Assembly (NCBI RefSeq): GCF_026745355.1
Contig: NC_079210.1
Coordinates: 17,901,771-17,965,770 of the forward strand
Origin: Beta vulgaris subsp. vulgaris
Taxonomy: Eukaryota; Streptophyta; Magnoliopsida; Caryophyllales; Amaranthaceae
Reading direction: 5' to 3'
DNA length: 64,000 nt
Under the pieces are notes generated by a model that saw nothing but the letters and a program-made list of their open reading frames with translations, was not told the DNA's origin and did not search any database. The translations under genes were made by a program, and so were the position numbers. Below, one piece after another: positions 44,256-57,289 of this stretch (its first letter is position 1; each line of letters opens with the position of its first letter).

Positions 44256-45573
44256 TCGTTTTGAAATGAAGTCGACAACAAATCTTTAAAATAAGACTCA
44301 TAAATCTACTTTTATATTAGGAAACCACAGGGACATCTTAGGGACTTAGCTCATGTAGATTTCGCCATCATGAATTCATAATTGGTCAATGAACCAAAGA
44401 TTGGGTTTGAGGGGTGGTGAAGGTACGAATATGACCATGATTCAAGTTCACCCATTGTTGACTTCTAGTTAATACAATTCATGTCTAATTTTATGCAAAT
44501 AAACAGCCAAATAATATGTTCATATATTCTAATAATTAATCTATGTTGGTTTATTAAACTAACAAAAGACTAACTTTGTTATTAAGCAATCAAATTACTA
44601 GGAACATAATAGATTGTCTAAATTTTATGATTTAAGCAGAAATAGACATATGAGTGATGATGAAAGCAATAAACTCATAGACATGTATATGAATGTAATA
44701 TGTAAAAAAAAAAAAAAACAAGAGATTAGACAAGAATATATAAGAGCATGAATCTTTAAGGATCTCATCATGAAAAGATGTTACTAACTTCAATAAATCA
44801 AACAGATATTGGAATATAATTAGGAACCCTCAGAAATTATAGTTTTATCGTTTGGATCTTGTATAACGATTTGTAGGAGGAGCAATTTTGAAACTTGAAT
44901 GGAGCTTGAATGAAAATTGAAGGTTTTTAATTATATGCTTGAAGTATTTGACAGAGTTCCGAATGATTCTCGTTGTTCGAAGTCTTGTGGAAATATTTAG
45001 AAAAGTCAAATGAAAGTCGTGTGGGGATCCGTCCCGAAATCGAATGATACGAGCGAAGTATGTTTCAAGGAAAATTCAAGATAACAGGATAATATTTATG
45101 TTGCACGACATGCAAACCCGATGCATGTATGACACATATCATCCTTTGTCTGTTTATGCTTTGCTAACTATCTCGATGTTGCTCTGGTACCCCGTGATGC
45201 ATTAGTTGCGCTTCGCGCATATTTGAAATAGTTTTATTTGATATTCGAAATTGAAAGATTCTTTTTATCTTGTATGAAATAATATCATTTGAATTCGGAA
45301 ATCAATTTTCTTAAGATTTAAAAACAAATTCCATTAATCTAGAAAATAAAGAAAAAAAAATACGATTATCTATTAGGAATAAATAATTGTGCTTTTATAA
45401 ATTTGGGCTTGAAAATACAATTGGGCTTTTAAAACTGGGATCGGAATAAGTAAATAAACTTTAAGCTCTTAAAACGAATTTGGACTTAGCTTTTCCTTTG
45501 GCCCGGACAAATTAGACGATGGTATGTTTCATCATCAGGAGCTAAACTGGGGAGACACGATTATGTGTTTACA
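44256..45573 (+). mobile_element. Gypsy LTR related to the Tat-like element
   Basis: It shares its beginning with 17231 onwards (gggacatcttagggactta, ttgacttctagttaatac) and its end, ggggagacacgattatgtgtttaca at 45573, with the LTR ends at 19253 and 25852. No pol follows, so it is a solo or truncated LTR. No target duplication was confirmed. Confidence 0.6.
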
Positions 45574-47370
45574 GAATCACCTACTTTTACTTAGATTCGT
45601 GAAACTGAAAGTTGAAGTAGTCTATGTCAGGATGGAGAACAGTTCTAGATGTTTTGAAACCTAGAATTGATCTTCATATCGTCAATTACTGCAAAACAAA
45701 TTAGTTTGCAAGATAAAAACTACAACTGATTTAAATAGCCTGCAAAAGAGGATTTGAGTAGATAGGTGCAAACAACTCACATAAGAACGCAATGATGACG
45801 CAATGATGCAAACTTAGACTCTCTAAAGATGCATGAGACGCTATGCAAGAGATAGATTGATGAAACATTATGTAAGGTGAGAGTTATGCAAAGCAAAGAG
45901 AATTGGATTTATTGATTTTCAAAATTGATTTGATGAAAATCGGAGTCCTTAAGTGAGATATGCATATTACAACTATCCGTGAGATATGCATATTACAACT
46001 ATCCGTGAGTTTGACTTGGAGAAACCACCACAAATATAAGAAGCCCCCCACTATAGGAAAACTTTGATTTGAATTAGTCCCTCTGAGAATAGATTAAAAG
46101 ATATTTGACTTGAATTGAGCATTCAGAGTTATTGACTGGAATAACACTCTAGAGCATTCAAATTTTCTTCACTAGGGAGTCAATGAAGGCAAAGTCATAT
46201 ATCGCCAAATACCATGGAAATATCAGAGAGTTCTTTAGGAACAAGGAGAGTTTGGATTGAAAAATAATAGTTTGAATTGTGGGCAAAGGCATTGAGTTGG
46301 CTAGGTTCATAATCGGGTCTTTTTCGGGTCTAGAAAGAGTATGGTTATGAATTCTAGAAAGTCAAATTATGAGACTTTGATTAATTTTCCTTAATTAAGC
46401 GCTTAGACCTCGAAATGAGGTTTTAACACATCCTTAATGAATCATGCCATTTGTAGTTGATCTGATTTCTTTTATGTGCCCTAAGTTTTGCCTAGGTCGT
46501 CTTTTTGGAATTTCAAACTAGTGGGCATGGACATACCTTAAAGAAGAAGTTAGAATTGATATAACAGGTTCGAAAAGATTTGAGATTTGAATGGGTGGGC
46601 CAAGGTAAGGGTTATAACTTCTTTTTATTTGAAAGTCAAGGTAAACTTAAACTTGCGGAAGAAATTAACCTAGAGAAATAGAATTATAATCAATTTCACG
46701 AAAACTCTAAGAACTTTAGAGGATTGGGGAAAACTCAAGAATTGAAGGTTTGGGATTCTACTGAAGATGGGAGAGACAATATAGGTGACGAAGATGAAGG
46801 TGGGTTTTTTGGGGATTTCAAAACGAAGGATTATGGGAGTTCATTGAAGGAGAGAGAAAGTATAACCTAGAAGGAGGTAGAGGAGGAATGTGGTGGTGCT
46901 GGGTGGCGACGTGGTGGTGGCATGATGAACAACATAAGTTGACCTTTTTTCTACCAGTAATTAATTACTAGATTTGTATTCGTTTTCGATGATAGGAGAA
47001 TCTCATTGCACTTCAGTTCTACAATTTTGAGCCCTTTGCTCTTCTTGAGTCTTATATGAGTCCTCCATAAAATTTGTCGGAGCAAGAATCGAACACGCAA
47101 ATGACACCTTATTGCATGAGGTCTAGAGCTTGGGGGAATGTCCCTGGGTTTATTGACTAGAGGAAGGCATTTGAAATATATTGATCATTTTAAGTGTAAA
47201 AATCACCAAAACTAGTACTTAGCAAGAGTAAATAAAAGAAATACCAAAAGATAATATAAGCGTTTCTATTCAATTAAACTCAAAGACAAAAGAGAGAAGC
47301 ACATTGAAGGCACCTTCCCCCCCTTGGGGATTAGACATTGGTACAAACAAAAGATGAGTTCAGGTTGGAT
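45574..47370. other. Noncoding retroelement-derived DNA
   Basis: No coding frame of note. A 26-bp unit gtgagatatgcatattacaactatcc is perfectly duplicated in tandem at 45953-45978 and 45979-46004. Around 46480-46505 a phrase gttttgcctaggtcgtcttttt resembles 5040-5060. 46740-46930 is purine- and G-rich, like the leader of an LTR. It is probably the internal part of the element whose LTR ends at 45573. Confidence 0.4.
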
Positions 47371-47379
47371 TGCAAGTAG

Positions 47380-47700
47380 TGGTGTCAAAATCAGATCTGA
47401 TCATTAGGTCAATCCAATACTCGCCTCACTTGAACTTGGTTCGACTTGTAAGGGTCAGTCTCCAAACCTGATCGAAACCTGACCTGGGAATACCCAGACC
47501 GGACCGACACCCGATAATATTATATTCTACCCCGACCGCACAGACGTGCATTCAAATCTAAACCTGACAGTATTTCAATCAGACCAATATGCGATTAGGT
47601 CCAGAAATAACTGGTTGAACCTGATTTGTTTATGACTGACCCGAATTCAACTAGAATCCGATCGAAGCGGATATAGTAAGATCTGCCTAACCAACTTATT
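47380..47700. repeat. hAT-like repeat rich in GACC/GGTC words
   Basis: Begins tagtggtgtcaaaatcagat and is filled with cctgacctggg, gaccggaccgac and gacccgaattc words, like the segments at 29700-29860 and 30480-30640 in LARP1 intron 2. Likely a MITE of the same broad type; ends not fixed. Confidence 0.4.
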
Positions 47701-48180
47701 TGGACGACTAATTAAACTTAACAAAATTACTATCAATTATTTTTCTATATCTGCAAAATTATTTAAATATGTTAATTTATAAAACTGCTTACATTTAATA
47801 ATTAATTAAATAAAAAATTAAATTACATTCTCAATTTAAGAATTAAACTTTGAAGATCATGTACTTATTTTACAATTGTTTTGTTTATTCTTTTTAACAT
47901 ATATGTTGTATGAGTTGTATAATGTAAGGAGAGTGGAGACAATTATTCATAGTTAATATATAATATTCATTATTATTATTATAATTTGTCATACTATTAA
48001 ACATATTAATAATTAATCGCACATTAATTTAGAATAATTCTAATATTATTATATCATATTAAAATATTTACATCTACTGACAAAATAGTTTGGAACAACT
48101 CGAGCTCCTGACTCGTTCTCGACTTGAACACGTCAAGTCCACTAGTTACAAGGCTAAACTTATTCAACATGAAGTAGAAT
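47701..48180. other. AT-rich intergenic DNA
   Basis: Very AT-rich, with no gene or defined repeat seen. Confidence 0.5.
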
Positions 48181-48740
48181 AGATCTATCATTCACCAATT
48201 TCTCTCTCTAGAAATCTCATCACTAGGATTTCTCCTTACATGTTTTACATGTAAGGACCTGGGAGTGAATTTCTTAGAAGGAAAATCCACAGATTAATTT
48301 CCTTTTCTAGTTTTTTAGGTTCGTTCTGATTTGAATGATCTTTAATAGTCTTTATTTAATCAAGTGTATTTGTATAGTGAAAGTCTTTGAATAGTCAGTG
48401 GTCATGTTATTGGAATTGGATCGTAGACCCCAATTAAGGAGGGTATAGAAGTAGAGAGGAATAACGAACGACAAAGGACAGAGAAGAAATCAGTCTTGAG
48501 CGAGAGTAGTTTGACGGACAAGGTGTATGAACCCAAGGTTATGGAAATAGAAGAAGAACAAAATCAGTTGCATGGGGGGGGGGGGGTAACATAAGAGTAG
48601 ATGATTAGTCAAAGGTTTCGAACAATAAAGTTTCGAAACCATCATTTCGTGAAATTGTGGCGGGATCATCTCAATGGTTTTCAGAAGCAAGGAATATCAC
48701 GTGAACATCGATGGAATGGGAGGACGAGGTGGAGTAATTA

Positions 48741-49375
48741 ATGCCAGCAAAAGATATAACAGTCAGCTTCTTAAAAGAGGATCTAAAAAGACTTAGGGAA
48801 CCATGGCAGATGACCTTAATGGGAAAGTGTCTAGGGATTGGAGCAAGACTTGAAGTTATGGAGCAAAGAGTTCACAGAATGTGGAACCCAAAGGGTGGGA
48901 TGGAAGTAACAGATATGGGTCACAATGTCTATTTCTTCAAATTCTCGCTGCTTAATGATTTTGAAAAAGCCCTATTTGGAGGCCCACAGTTTATTCTAAA
49001 CCATTACTTAATGCTCACAAGATGGAAACCAAATTTAGAGCTTCGACTAATGCGTTTCCTTATGTATCTGTTTGGATTAGACTTCCAGAGTTATCGATAG
49101 AATATTATGAAAAGGAAGCCTTGTTTGCAATCACTAAGAGAGTACGCAAGCCTATAAAGGTTAATTATAATACTGATAAGGTAACTAAGCATTGAAATCT
49201 CCTTGGTACAACCTTTAGTTACCAGGGTTTGGGTTGGATTAGCTTGGCAAAGAGTGGAATATGAAAATATAGGAGTGTTATGCTTCACTTGTGGGAAAAT
49301 AGGTCATCTAAAAGATAAATGTGGCATGGATAAATATAAAGAAATCAACATGAAAACAGGCTCAGGTGTGAAAGA
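48741..49375 (+). pseudogene. LINE ORF1: DUF4283-like domain and CCHC knuckle
   Basis: Frame 48741-49100 has WQMTLMGKCLGIG, then RMWNPKGGMEVTDMGHNVYFFKF and GPQFILNHYLMLTRW, the DUF4283 pattern of plant LINE ORF1 proteins, which bind the element RNA. A frameshift near 49090 moves it to a frame with EYYEKEALFAITKRVRKP. A stop follows in the 49190 region. A further frame at about 49240-49325 has WQRVEYENIGVLCFTCGKIG with a C-x2-C-x4-H-x4-C zinc knuckle. It is broken by at least two lesions. Confidence 0.8.
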
Positions 49376-49482
49376 TTAGGGAAATAATGCGATCATGGAA
49401 ACTGAGGAAAATAATGAGGCTAACAAATCATTAGAGGAATAACTAAAAGATCTGGGCAGGGACGAAATCTCGAACATCCAAT

Positions 49483-50749
49483 ATGAGGAAGGTAAAATCT
49501 TCAGAAAAATCGAAAAAACCGGGGGAAGAGGGATATGGTTCGTGGTTATTAGTTCATAAAGGAAGCATGAGTTATCAAGGAAGAGTAATATTAAATGACA
49601 CGAAGAAAAGCAATGATGAGGAAGTGGTTAGGAGAAGCCGATATAATTGGGTTAGAAAAGAAGGCTCGAGTAGTGGAAAGGACGTTAGCGGTGGAAGAAA
49701 CATTGAAAGGGAAAATCGAGGCACTTATTGGGAGTTATTGGCAAGCAATGATGATTTGGGACAAATGGAAAACAGGCTGTTAACTACTACATCAGAAGAG
49801 AGAGAAAAAGAAAAAGAGGTGGCAGTGATTGGGGAAGTGCTGAGCGGATATCAAGGCAGGTCAATTAGAGTGACTGAAAAACCGATTAGTATTCTCTCCA
49901 AATCAATAAAAACCAGAAGCGCATGATGTAAAGTAAGAAAGAAAGAGGAAGTAGGGTTAATTGCATGCAAAGAAAAAAGAGGAGTTAAACAGCAGGAAAA
50001 TACAAAAAAAGATGGAGGAAAATCAAAAGGAAATAAAAATAAGGAAGGAGTGCTCATCTCCACTAGAAGTGAGGCAGGATCAACAAGTTATAATGCAGCC
50101 CAATCAAACAGCAACCCAGATGTCTCCGATGTCCGATTTGGAACAACCTCACAGGGAGAACCATGCCCCTTCCCTTGTGATAAAACCAACCGCTTTAAAA
50201 CCTCCTCCTTACCCCCATTGGAGCTCATCGTTGCCTCATCCATGCAGGAAGATCCTATTACCAAGCTTCAAACAAAACCAAGATTCTCCCTTCTGGGTTT
50301 ACGAATTAGCATTACTTAACCAACATTCCCACACCACAGACCCTACCCCTATTTCCATCATTTCCAACCCCTCAACTATGGTCCCTTCAAGCATCGAGGC
50401 CGGTCCCAAAAGCCAAGCTTGTTTGATTGAAATACTCGATAAATTACCTGATAAAGCATCAGCAGGAACTATCAAAGGAAGAATTAGTTCCCTAAGAAGC
50501 TCTTCCAAGCGTGTTAATGATGCCATAAAAAAACCCATCCTATCGCATCCTATCTCAATGCGTAAGTCTCGGCGTAGCCTTCTTTCAAAATCTGCTATCA
50601 ATATTAAACTTTCAGGGACTCCAAGTGGGAATCCAGATGGAGGCGAGATACATAGGAGGGAGGAACATAGCGTTGGAAATAATTGCCATTGCAACACCAT
50701 TGCTGGAGCAGGATGTATGGGCAATGGGGAGAATGGAGGAATGGAATGA
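49483..50749 (+). pseudogene. LINE ORF1 C-terminal region
   Basis: Two open pieces, 49483-49926 and 49961-50749, in different frames. The content is basic, then Pro/Ser-rich, with no recognised domain. This fits the long, poorly conserved tail of plant LINE ORF1 lying just upstream of ORF2. Confidence 0.6.
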
Positions 50750-50835
50750 CTAGCAGTTGGACTCGCCACAGGTGAGTCGCAAAGGAGTAGAGAGTGAATC
50801 TTGGGATCTCAATCTTTTTCCAAAGTATCGAGATA

Positions 50836-51540
50836 TGACAGTTTTGCAATGGAATATTCGAGGAGCTGGAAGCAACGATTTTGTTCCTCACTTAAGGTCA
50901 TTAATCCACATTCATAACCCTGGAATAGTAATTCTCCTAGAAACTAAAGCTGGAGAGGATATAACTAATCAAGTCATGCAGCAAATGGGCTTCAGTGGGT
51001 ATAAAGTCATTTTGCTAGTAGGAAAAAAGGGAGGCATTTGGATGTTATGGAGAAATAGTGTGCAATTGATCAATTATGTGGGACCATCTGAAAGATATTT
51101 CCATTCACTTTTCAAAATTTTCCCTAATTCTCCGGAGGTGGTTATTACTGGCATTCATGCGCCGGCTAAAAGAAGCTAAGCGAAAAAAAATGATCTTTGG
51201 AAGGAGCTAAAGGATAATACACCACCTTCAAACACTCCCTGGATAGTAGTGGGGGATCTTAATGAAGTGGTGGACCAATTGGAGAAGATGGGAGGCAGAA
51301 AAGTCATGCACATGCAAGGAAATAACCTGGAAAATTGGATGGATGAAGCTAGATTAATGGATCTAAAATATAAAGGAGCCGACTTCACTTGGAGCAACTG
51401 TAGAGAGGGCATACACTTGATAAAGAAAGACTTGATAGAGCATTAGCAAATTCAGAATGGATAAATCACTTCCCAAACACACAGGTATTGCATTCATCAA
51501 GAACATTCTCGGATCATTGTCCTCTTTTGATTAATGGTTT
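50836..51540 (+). pseudogene. LINE ORF2 endonuclease domain (APE-like)
   Basis: From ATG 50836 (MTVLQWNIRGAGS) the frame gives IVILLETKAG, with the catalytic glutamate. A stop follows at 51177, then another piece with WIVVGDLNEVVDQ (the GDxN motif) and DFTWSN. SDHCPLL at about 51505-51525 supplies the last catalytic pair. These are the signature residues of the nicking endonuclease that starts LINE integration. A stop at 51177-51179 and a frameshift near 51445 disable it. Confidence 0.88.
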
Positions 51541-51639
51541 CTCAACTAAATCCAATTCAAGACATTTTCCTTTTCGCTGTAAGGAATCTTGGCTTTCTCA
51601 TCATTCCTTTTATGATTTCTTTTAAAAGGCTCGGGGAAT

Positions 51640-53381
51640 AAATCTTTGGATTTTGAGAATAGACAAGTTGACTATAGATGTCAAAGAATGGCTTAAATCA
51701 CACTACTATGCCACCATTAATAAAAAGAAAAGAAGTTTAGCCAGGCTTAATGGCATTCAAGTAGTGTTGTGCAAAAGAAACTCCAATAAATTCATGGAAT
51801 CACTTGAGAAAGACATGTTAATGGAGTTTAATAATATTCTTGAGCTGGAAAGAATAGAATGAAAGGCTGGTTGTGATTGGCGTAAGTTTGGAGATTGGAA
51901 CACTAAATACTTCCATATATTCTGTAAAGTTAAAACTAGTTGAGCTAAAATTATAACACTAAAAAACAATCAAGGAGAGTGGTTAGTGAAAGATAAAGAG
52001 ATTAAGGACTTGGTGGTTAATCATTTTGTTAATTTCTTTACAACCACTAAGGAGATTCCAAATTCAATAACGTAGTTAGGTTCGAGGCAGGACTTAGTAA
52101 GGAAGCTATCGATAGTCTGAATGAATGTTGTACTGTTGAGGAAGTTTGGCTCTCTCTAAAGGGCATGCATCCTACTAAAACTCCAGGTCGGGATGATATT
52201 CAATCGATATTCTATTAAAAGAACTTGAATATTATTGGGAATTCCATCACTAACATAGTAGTCTCTTGTTTTGCTTCATCTAGTATTCCGAAGTCCATTA
52301 ATGATTCCTTCATAATTTTAATCTGAAAAATTGATAACCTAATTGAGCTTAAAGATTTGAGGCCCACAAGACTTTGTAATACCATTTACAAGATTTTAAC
52401 AAAGACTATAGCCAATAGGATTAAACCTTACGCGGAAGATATTTTATCTTATTCAGTCAAGTTTCATGCCCAACATAAATATTTTGGATAACATTTTGGT
52501 TATTAAAGAAGTGGCTAACTGTTTCAAAAAGGCTAAAAAAATGCAAAAAATATGGCCTTAAAAATTGATCTTTCTAAAGCTTATGATAGCCTTGAATGGT
52601 GTTTAATAAAAGAAACTTTGGAGTTGTTTGGATTCCCAAAAAATTTAATAAAACAAATCATGAACTGCATTTGTACTCCAAGAGTCTCGATTCTTTGGAA
52701 TGGAGAAATCACCAATAATTTCTAACCGTCGAGAGGAACTAGACAAGGAGATCCACTTTCCTCATATGTCTTTGTTCTATGTATGGAAAGACTTTCTCGT
52801 CTTATTGAAACTAGTGTGAAAGATTAGAGTTGGACTCCTTTTAAAATCACTAATAGTGTAGAGTTGTCACACATTTTTTATGATGATGACGTTTTCTTGT
52901 TTGGAAGGGCAACTGTTGAAAACTCTAAGGTTATAACGGTAGTGTTACAAAACTTTGGCGATCAGTCGGGTCTTTTTGTTAACTTCAAAAATATAGGATT
53001 GTTTTCCCATCTAACCTTAGTCCTTCTTATAGACATCTGATTAGCAAGGAAATGGGAATGTCTAGAACTACTTATTTTGGAAAGTATTTTGGGGGCATTT
53101 TGCCTAACAAATTAAAAAAAAAGACGATTACTCTACAATATTAAACAAAACGAAGGAAATAATTAGGGGGTGGCAGGCCAAGTTAATAAACATAGCTGGA
53201 AGGAAGACCTTAATAAAATCTATGCTCGACACTTATCCCCTTTATGCAATGCAATCAGCTCTCCTTCCCATTTCAACTACTCAGTATATGGAGAGGAGTT
53301 GTAAAAAATTACTTTGGAATACTTCATACAAATCTCATTATCTTCCTAGAATGGGATGGGACAAGGTGAGTGTATCGATTC
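51640..53381 (+). pseudogene. LINE ORF2 reverse transcriptase remnant
   Basis: In order: linker (51653-51862), KTPGRDD at about 52175, LRPTRLCNTIYKILTKTIANR at about 52355-52425, ALKIDLSKAYDSLEW at 52555-52605, [21 protein letters not shown] at 52735-52800, and the active site HIFYDDDVFLF at 52870-52905. The YDDD form keeps both metal-binding aspartates. Many stops (for example 52215, 52325, 52720, 52825) show decay. It is cut at 53381 by the copia insertion. Confidence 0.88.
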
Positions 53382-54961
53382 TGTTGTATAATATGAGTAC
53401 TATAAGAGGGGGGGGGTGAATTATAGTGAGAGAATAAGTACTACTTTTTGCGGAATTAAAAGTAAACTTGGGAACAAACAATGGGAACACGAGAATTTTA
53501 CGAGGAAAAACTTCCTAGGCCTAGTAGGAAGAAACAACCTCGACCACAAGGGATTTTAAACAACTTTCCACTATAATAGGCCAAAACAACTCTGATTACA
53601 ACCTATTACTTTTCTCTCGATTCTCAACTTAAGTCACTCAACTCAAGTTCCCAACGACAGTTCCCAACAACTGACGTTTTCTCTCAAACTTCACTCGAAG
53701 TTCCTTTCTCTTTCTCTTTCTCTTTCTCTTGCTTCACTCAAAGCTTTCTCACACTTACAAGAGTTCACTCAAACCCTTTTTCTCAAAAATACACTTTGTA
53801 AAATAATGGAAGAGTAATAAAAACTCGATTAATGTAAGTATGAATTCTCTTAAGGAAAGGCACTGACACTTTAGATAACTTAGACAAATTAACTAAGTCA
53901 GACACAATTTTACTCAAATGAATTAGGCGCCTATTTATAGACATTAAGACAAGACATGATTTCCACTAACTTAGACCATTATCACATGTTCTCCATGATG
54001 TTTAATTAATTAATTAAATTAAATTAATTATTCCATGTCATGTAAAGCATCCACTAATCCACTACTTCACTTCATAGAAGCAGTAACATATTACGTGGTT
54101 TTTGCAAACTTGGAGAATAATTAATCTTATTTAATTTAATTAAATACTTGGAGGATAATTAACTTAAGCCACTAAATCCACTAACTACATAAACGTGTAG
54201 CAGTAAACTTAGGCGTGTAATCTAGAATTTAGGAAATAAATAAATAAAATCCTTTAGCTAGTTTTTAGGAAAAATATCTTTTTCAAAATCTTTTATAAAA
54301 CCGGAAAACAGTTTTTTAATTAAAAAATCCGAAACATTTTGAAAAACCGGAAATAATATATTTTCGAAAACTAAATCTTTTAAATAAAATATAAAAGATA
54401 AAATATATATTTTAAAAAGATAATATTTGAAAATCAGTTATTTTAAAATCAGAAAATCTTTTTAAAATCTTTTCCTAACAAACTTAAACTAACTTCCTAA
54501 AATAATGGATCTTAGTCAAAATATCCCTAAAAACTCTAACAACTATATTGGGCACACAATTATCTTAGGCGCACAATATTAGTCACTTAGAAGTTCCTAA
54601 ATTATTTTAAAGTCTTGTTCCCTAATTATTAAGTCTTGTTCCTAAGCCTTGTTCCTATAGTGCCAGGTCTGTTCCTTTCATGGGAACAGAACCAAGTTCC
54701 TTTGAGAATTCACCACGAACTTAATAAAGCTTTTACTCAACCTTAACAAGAAGATTAATAAATACCCTAATGTATTCTAATCTTCATTCCATGCTTGATT
54801 CTTCATTTCTCGAACATCTTTACTTCGATCTTGATTAATTCTCCGCTTTAATCTTCAATCAAGTATTCTCTTAGCTCGAGCATGAATTACCTTGCAACAA
54901 CATAAATAAAATATACTATGTCTTTTGTGGTTAGGTCATCTTCAAAACTCAAGGGTCAACA
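53382..54961 (-). repeat. 3' LTR of copia element (1580 bp)
   Basis: On + it starts TGTTGTATAATATGAG and ends GGGTCAACA, so it is bounded by TGTTG/CAACA. It matches 62280-63862 almost base for base. It includes a tttctctttctctttctc run near 53705 and a minus-strand TATAAATA box at 53932-53939. Confidence 0.97.
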
Positions 54962-54976
54962 ATTTCCCCCTTTTTG
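54962..54976 (-). promoter_or_regulatory. Polypurine tract
   Basis: The minus strand reads CAAAAAGGGGGAAAT right before the 3' LTR. It primes plus-strand DNA synthesis. Confidence 0.9.
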
Positions 54977-55467
54977 AAGATGGCAACAAAAGGCATATAC
55001 TAAAATAATACTCATAAGTCATATAAAAATAATTTTAACAAAGTATGTAACCAAGTTAAATTAACTATTATAGACTCGTTATTTTATTTTGTAAAGTCGA
55101 AATATGAGAACATAATTCATGACAAAAAAAAATTTACTCTGATTTGCCTTATCTTTCCCCCTTTGGCATCTTCAAAAACATAGTCCACGATTTCAAAAAG
55201 ATGAATATATTCACTAAACACATCACACACCAAACTTGTAAGAAATAAGTTGGTTAGTATAAGCAAATAAAGCATTCAACTCTCAAAAACCGCAATCCAA
55301 GAATATTAGCCATTCATTTAGACGCACACATGCAAAAAGATCAAACTTAGAATTAAGCAAACCAATAAGTTCCATTGTAGCATGATTAAAGGAGAAGGAT
55401 AGAAAAGACAAATATTAAACAAAGTTCATGTTCCCACACAAAATAAAACAAGCTAAACGAGAAAAGT

Positions 55468-57289
55468 TTATGATTTAGGAGAGGGAGGTTGTTCTACTTC
55501 TTCCACCACATCATGAAGCTTTGCCATCACTTCTTGATGATTTTCGGCCAATGTATCATTTCCCTTGAGCACAATGTCTTCCAACTTCAACAATCTAGAG
55601 TTCATAGCTTGAATGGAGGAAGAAAGTTCACCAAGCCGAGCCATAATCTCTTGTTGTCCATCCAAGGCTTTGTCAACTTTGCTCATAACCCCTTTTACCA
55701 ACCCATTTAAATCCTTAGCTTCCGTAGCAAACTCCATCATTGCTTCCGAATGACCCATAACCAAGGAAAACAAAGAATCCAACCTTCTAGCATGAGCTAG
55801 AGTATATGTAGAACCAATGGTAGGATTTTGAGAAGACGAGGGAGCTTGAGAAGGATTGGGAGTTGCTGTTTGTTCCTTAGGTTTGGGAACAGCAGGTTGT
55901 TCCTCTAGTATGGGAACAGCACCTGATTTCTTAGTTTAGGAACAGAACAGGAGGGTTTTGAGGTAGAGGGAGGGATAGGATCATCTTGTGGTGCTTGGGT
56001 AGAGGGTGAGGCAGATTTTTGTGGAGATGGAGGAAAAGGAGGATTGGTTTCCATGGGAACAGGAGTCGGTTCCCTAGAAGGAGGTAGGTTAGATTCATAA
56101 TCTTCCCTATCAATCACCTTTACTTCATCTTCCTCACAACTTTCTTCGGCATCAAGTAAAAGGAAAATTAAGCACTTTCATATTTTGAACCCTTTGACTA
56201 GCTCTAGTGCTTTTCATAACCGGTTTCACCACCTCATCAACCACCTTCTTCCCTTTCTTCTTAGTTTCTTCTTTTTCTTTTTCAATTTTCTTTTCTTTTT
56301 GATTTTTCTTTCTTTCTTCCTTTTCATTTTTCTTCTCTTCAACTTCTTTTTCTTCTTCTTCTTCTTCTTCTTCTTCTTCTTCTTCCACTTCATCATCCAC
56401 ATCATCATCCTCATCATCATCAAGATTAGCACGTCCCTTAATAACTTCTCCATTCACAACACAAACATTCAAGTTATTCAAGGCACGCACATTCAACATA
56501 TTTCCCGAAATTTTCACTTTAAACTTAAGTAGAATTTCGGTTACTAAAGCTCCATATCCAACAACAAATCCATTTTCAATGCAATGACTCAAATGTTGAA
56601 TCATTAAGAGGGAAAGTTTATGTGTTTGTGAGAGGCTAAACAATGAATGTAAATTAAATCCAACATGCTAACTTGAGCACGTTTGGAAAGACGAGGCAAT
56701 AAAGCTTTCTTGAGGATGTGAAACAAAATTTTGTGATAAGGGGAAAGAAGATTATGATCAAGAAAGTTTTTCCCTTTTGACCACCATACTTAACAATCAA
56801 TTGATCAAAGGAAATGTCCGAAAATGGATATGAACCACGTTGTTTCTTGAAATAAACATCTGTTCCTCTCACGGGAACACCAAGCAGTTTACCCAAAATT
56901 TTTGCATTAAAATCTATTTGAGTTCCTTTCACCAAGTGGAACAATTTCCTTCTTCATCCATGGAAAAGTTTTCACAAAATTCGTCCATCAATTTAGGAAT
57001 CAAACTATTTCCATAACATTTCACAAAAAGATTTTCCCAACCTTGAAACTTAATCATATTAAGCAATTGACGAAAGTTTACTCTTTTGCACCAAGAAACA
57101 TCAATAAAAAGTCCATGCACATACCTACTGCCGTGGAATTTTTTCGAACAACCGAGTTGTTCCTCTCTCGGGAACATCTGATTCCCCCTCACTAGTTGCA
57201 TGAGCTTCTTCAACCTCCATTTCAACCGATTCTTCTTTTTTCTTCCTTTTCCTTAGAATTCTTGATGAAGAATTGGGAGAAATATCCAT
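55468..57289 (-). pseudogene. Copia ORF3 (accessory/envelope-position protein)
   Basis: Lies between pol and the 3' LTR, the position of the extra ORF of Sireviruses. It starts at ATG 57289 (MDISPNSSSRILRKRK). The N-terminal half (57225-56654) carries segments such as KFHGSRYVHGLFIDVSW, PKLMDEFCENFSMDEEGN and KILGKLLGVPVRGTDVYF, resembling what databases call a putative plant transposon protein domain. Next come an acidic poly-Glu run and a Lys/Glu-rich, probably coiled-coil stretch (56450-56230, underlain by a TTC repeat), a Pro-rich part (56117-55905), and a C-terminal amphipathic coiled coil (55782-55468, MDSLFSLVMGHSEAMM onward). I see no signal peptide or clear membrane anchor. Frameshifts near 57155, 56935, 56770, 56650 and 55930 break it. 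Function unknown. Confidence 0.75.
56345..56392 (+). repeat. (TTC)n microsatellite in ORF3
   Basis: About a dozen TTC/TCT units on the + strand, encoding the poly-Glu run of ORF3 on the minus strand. Confidence 0.9.

Larger units (their letters stand above)
48180..53381 (+). mobile_element. L1-type LINE, 5' part, split by copia insertion
   Basis: A plant L1-clade non-LTR retrotransposon on the + strand. It has a leader (about 48180-48740, including a run of at least 13 G near 48575), ORF1 with a DUF4283-like domain and zinc knuckle, and ORF2 with endonuclease and reverse transcriptase. ORF2 is interrupted at 53381 by the 10.5-kb copia element and resumes at 63868. Stops and frameshifts in both ORFs make it inactive. 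The exact 5' end is a guess. Confidence 0.85.

Noticed and set aside
56185..56532. Phe-rich 115-codon + frame
   Set aside because: Antisense shadow of the Glu/Lys-rich part of copia ORF3 (TTC repeat).
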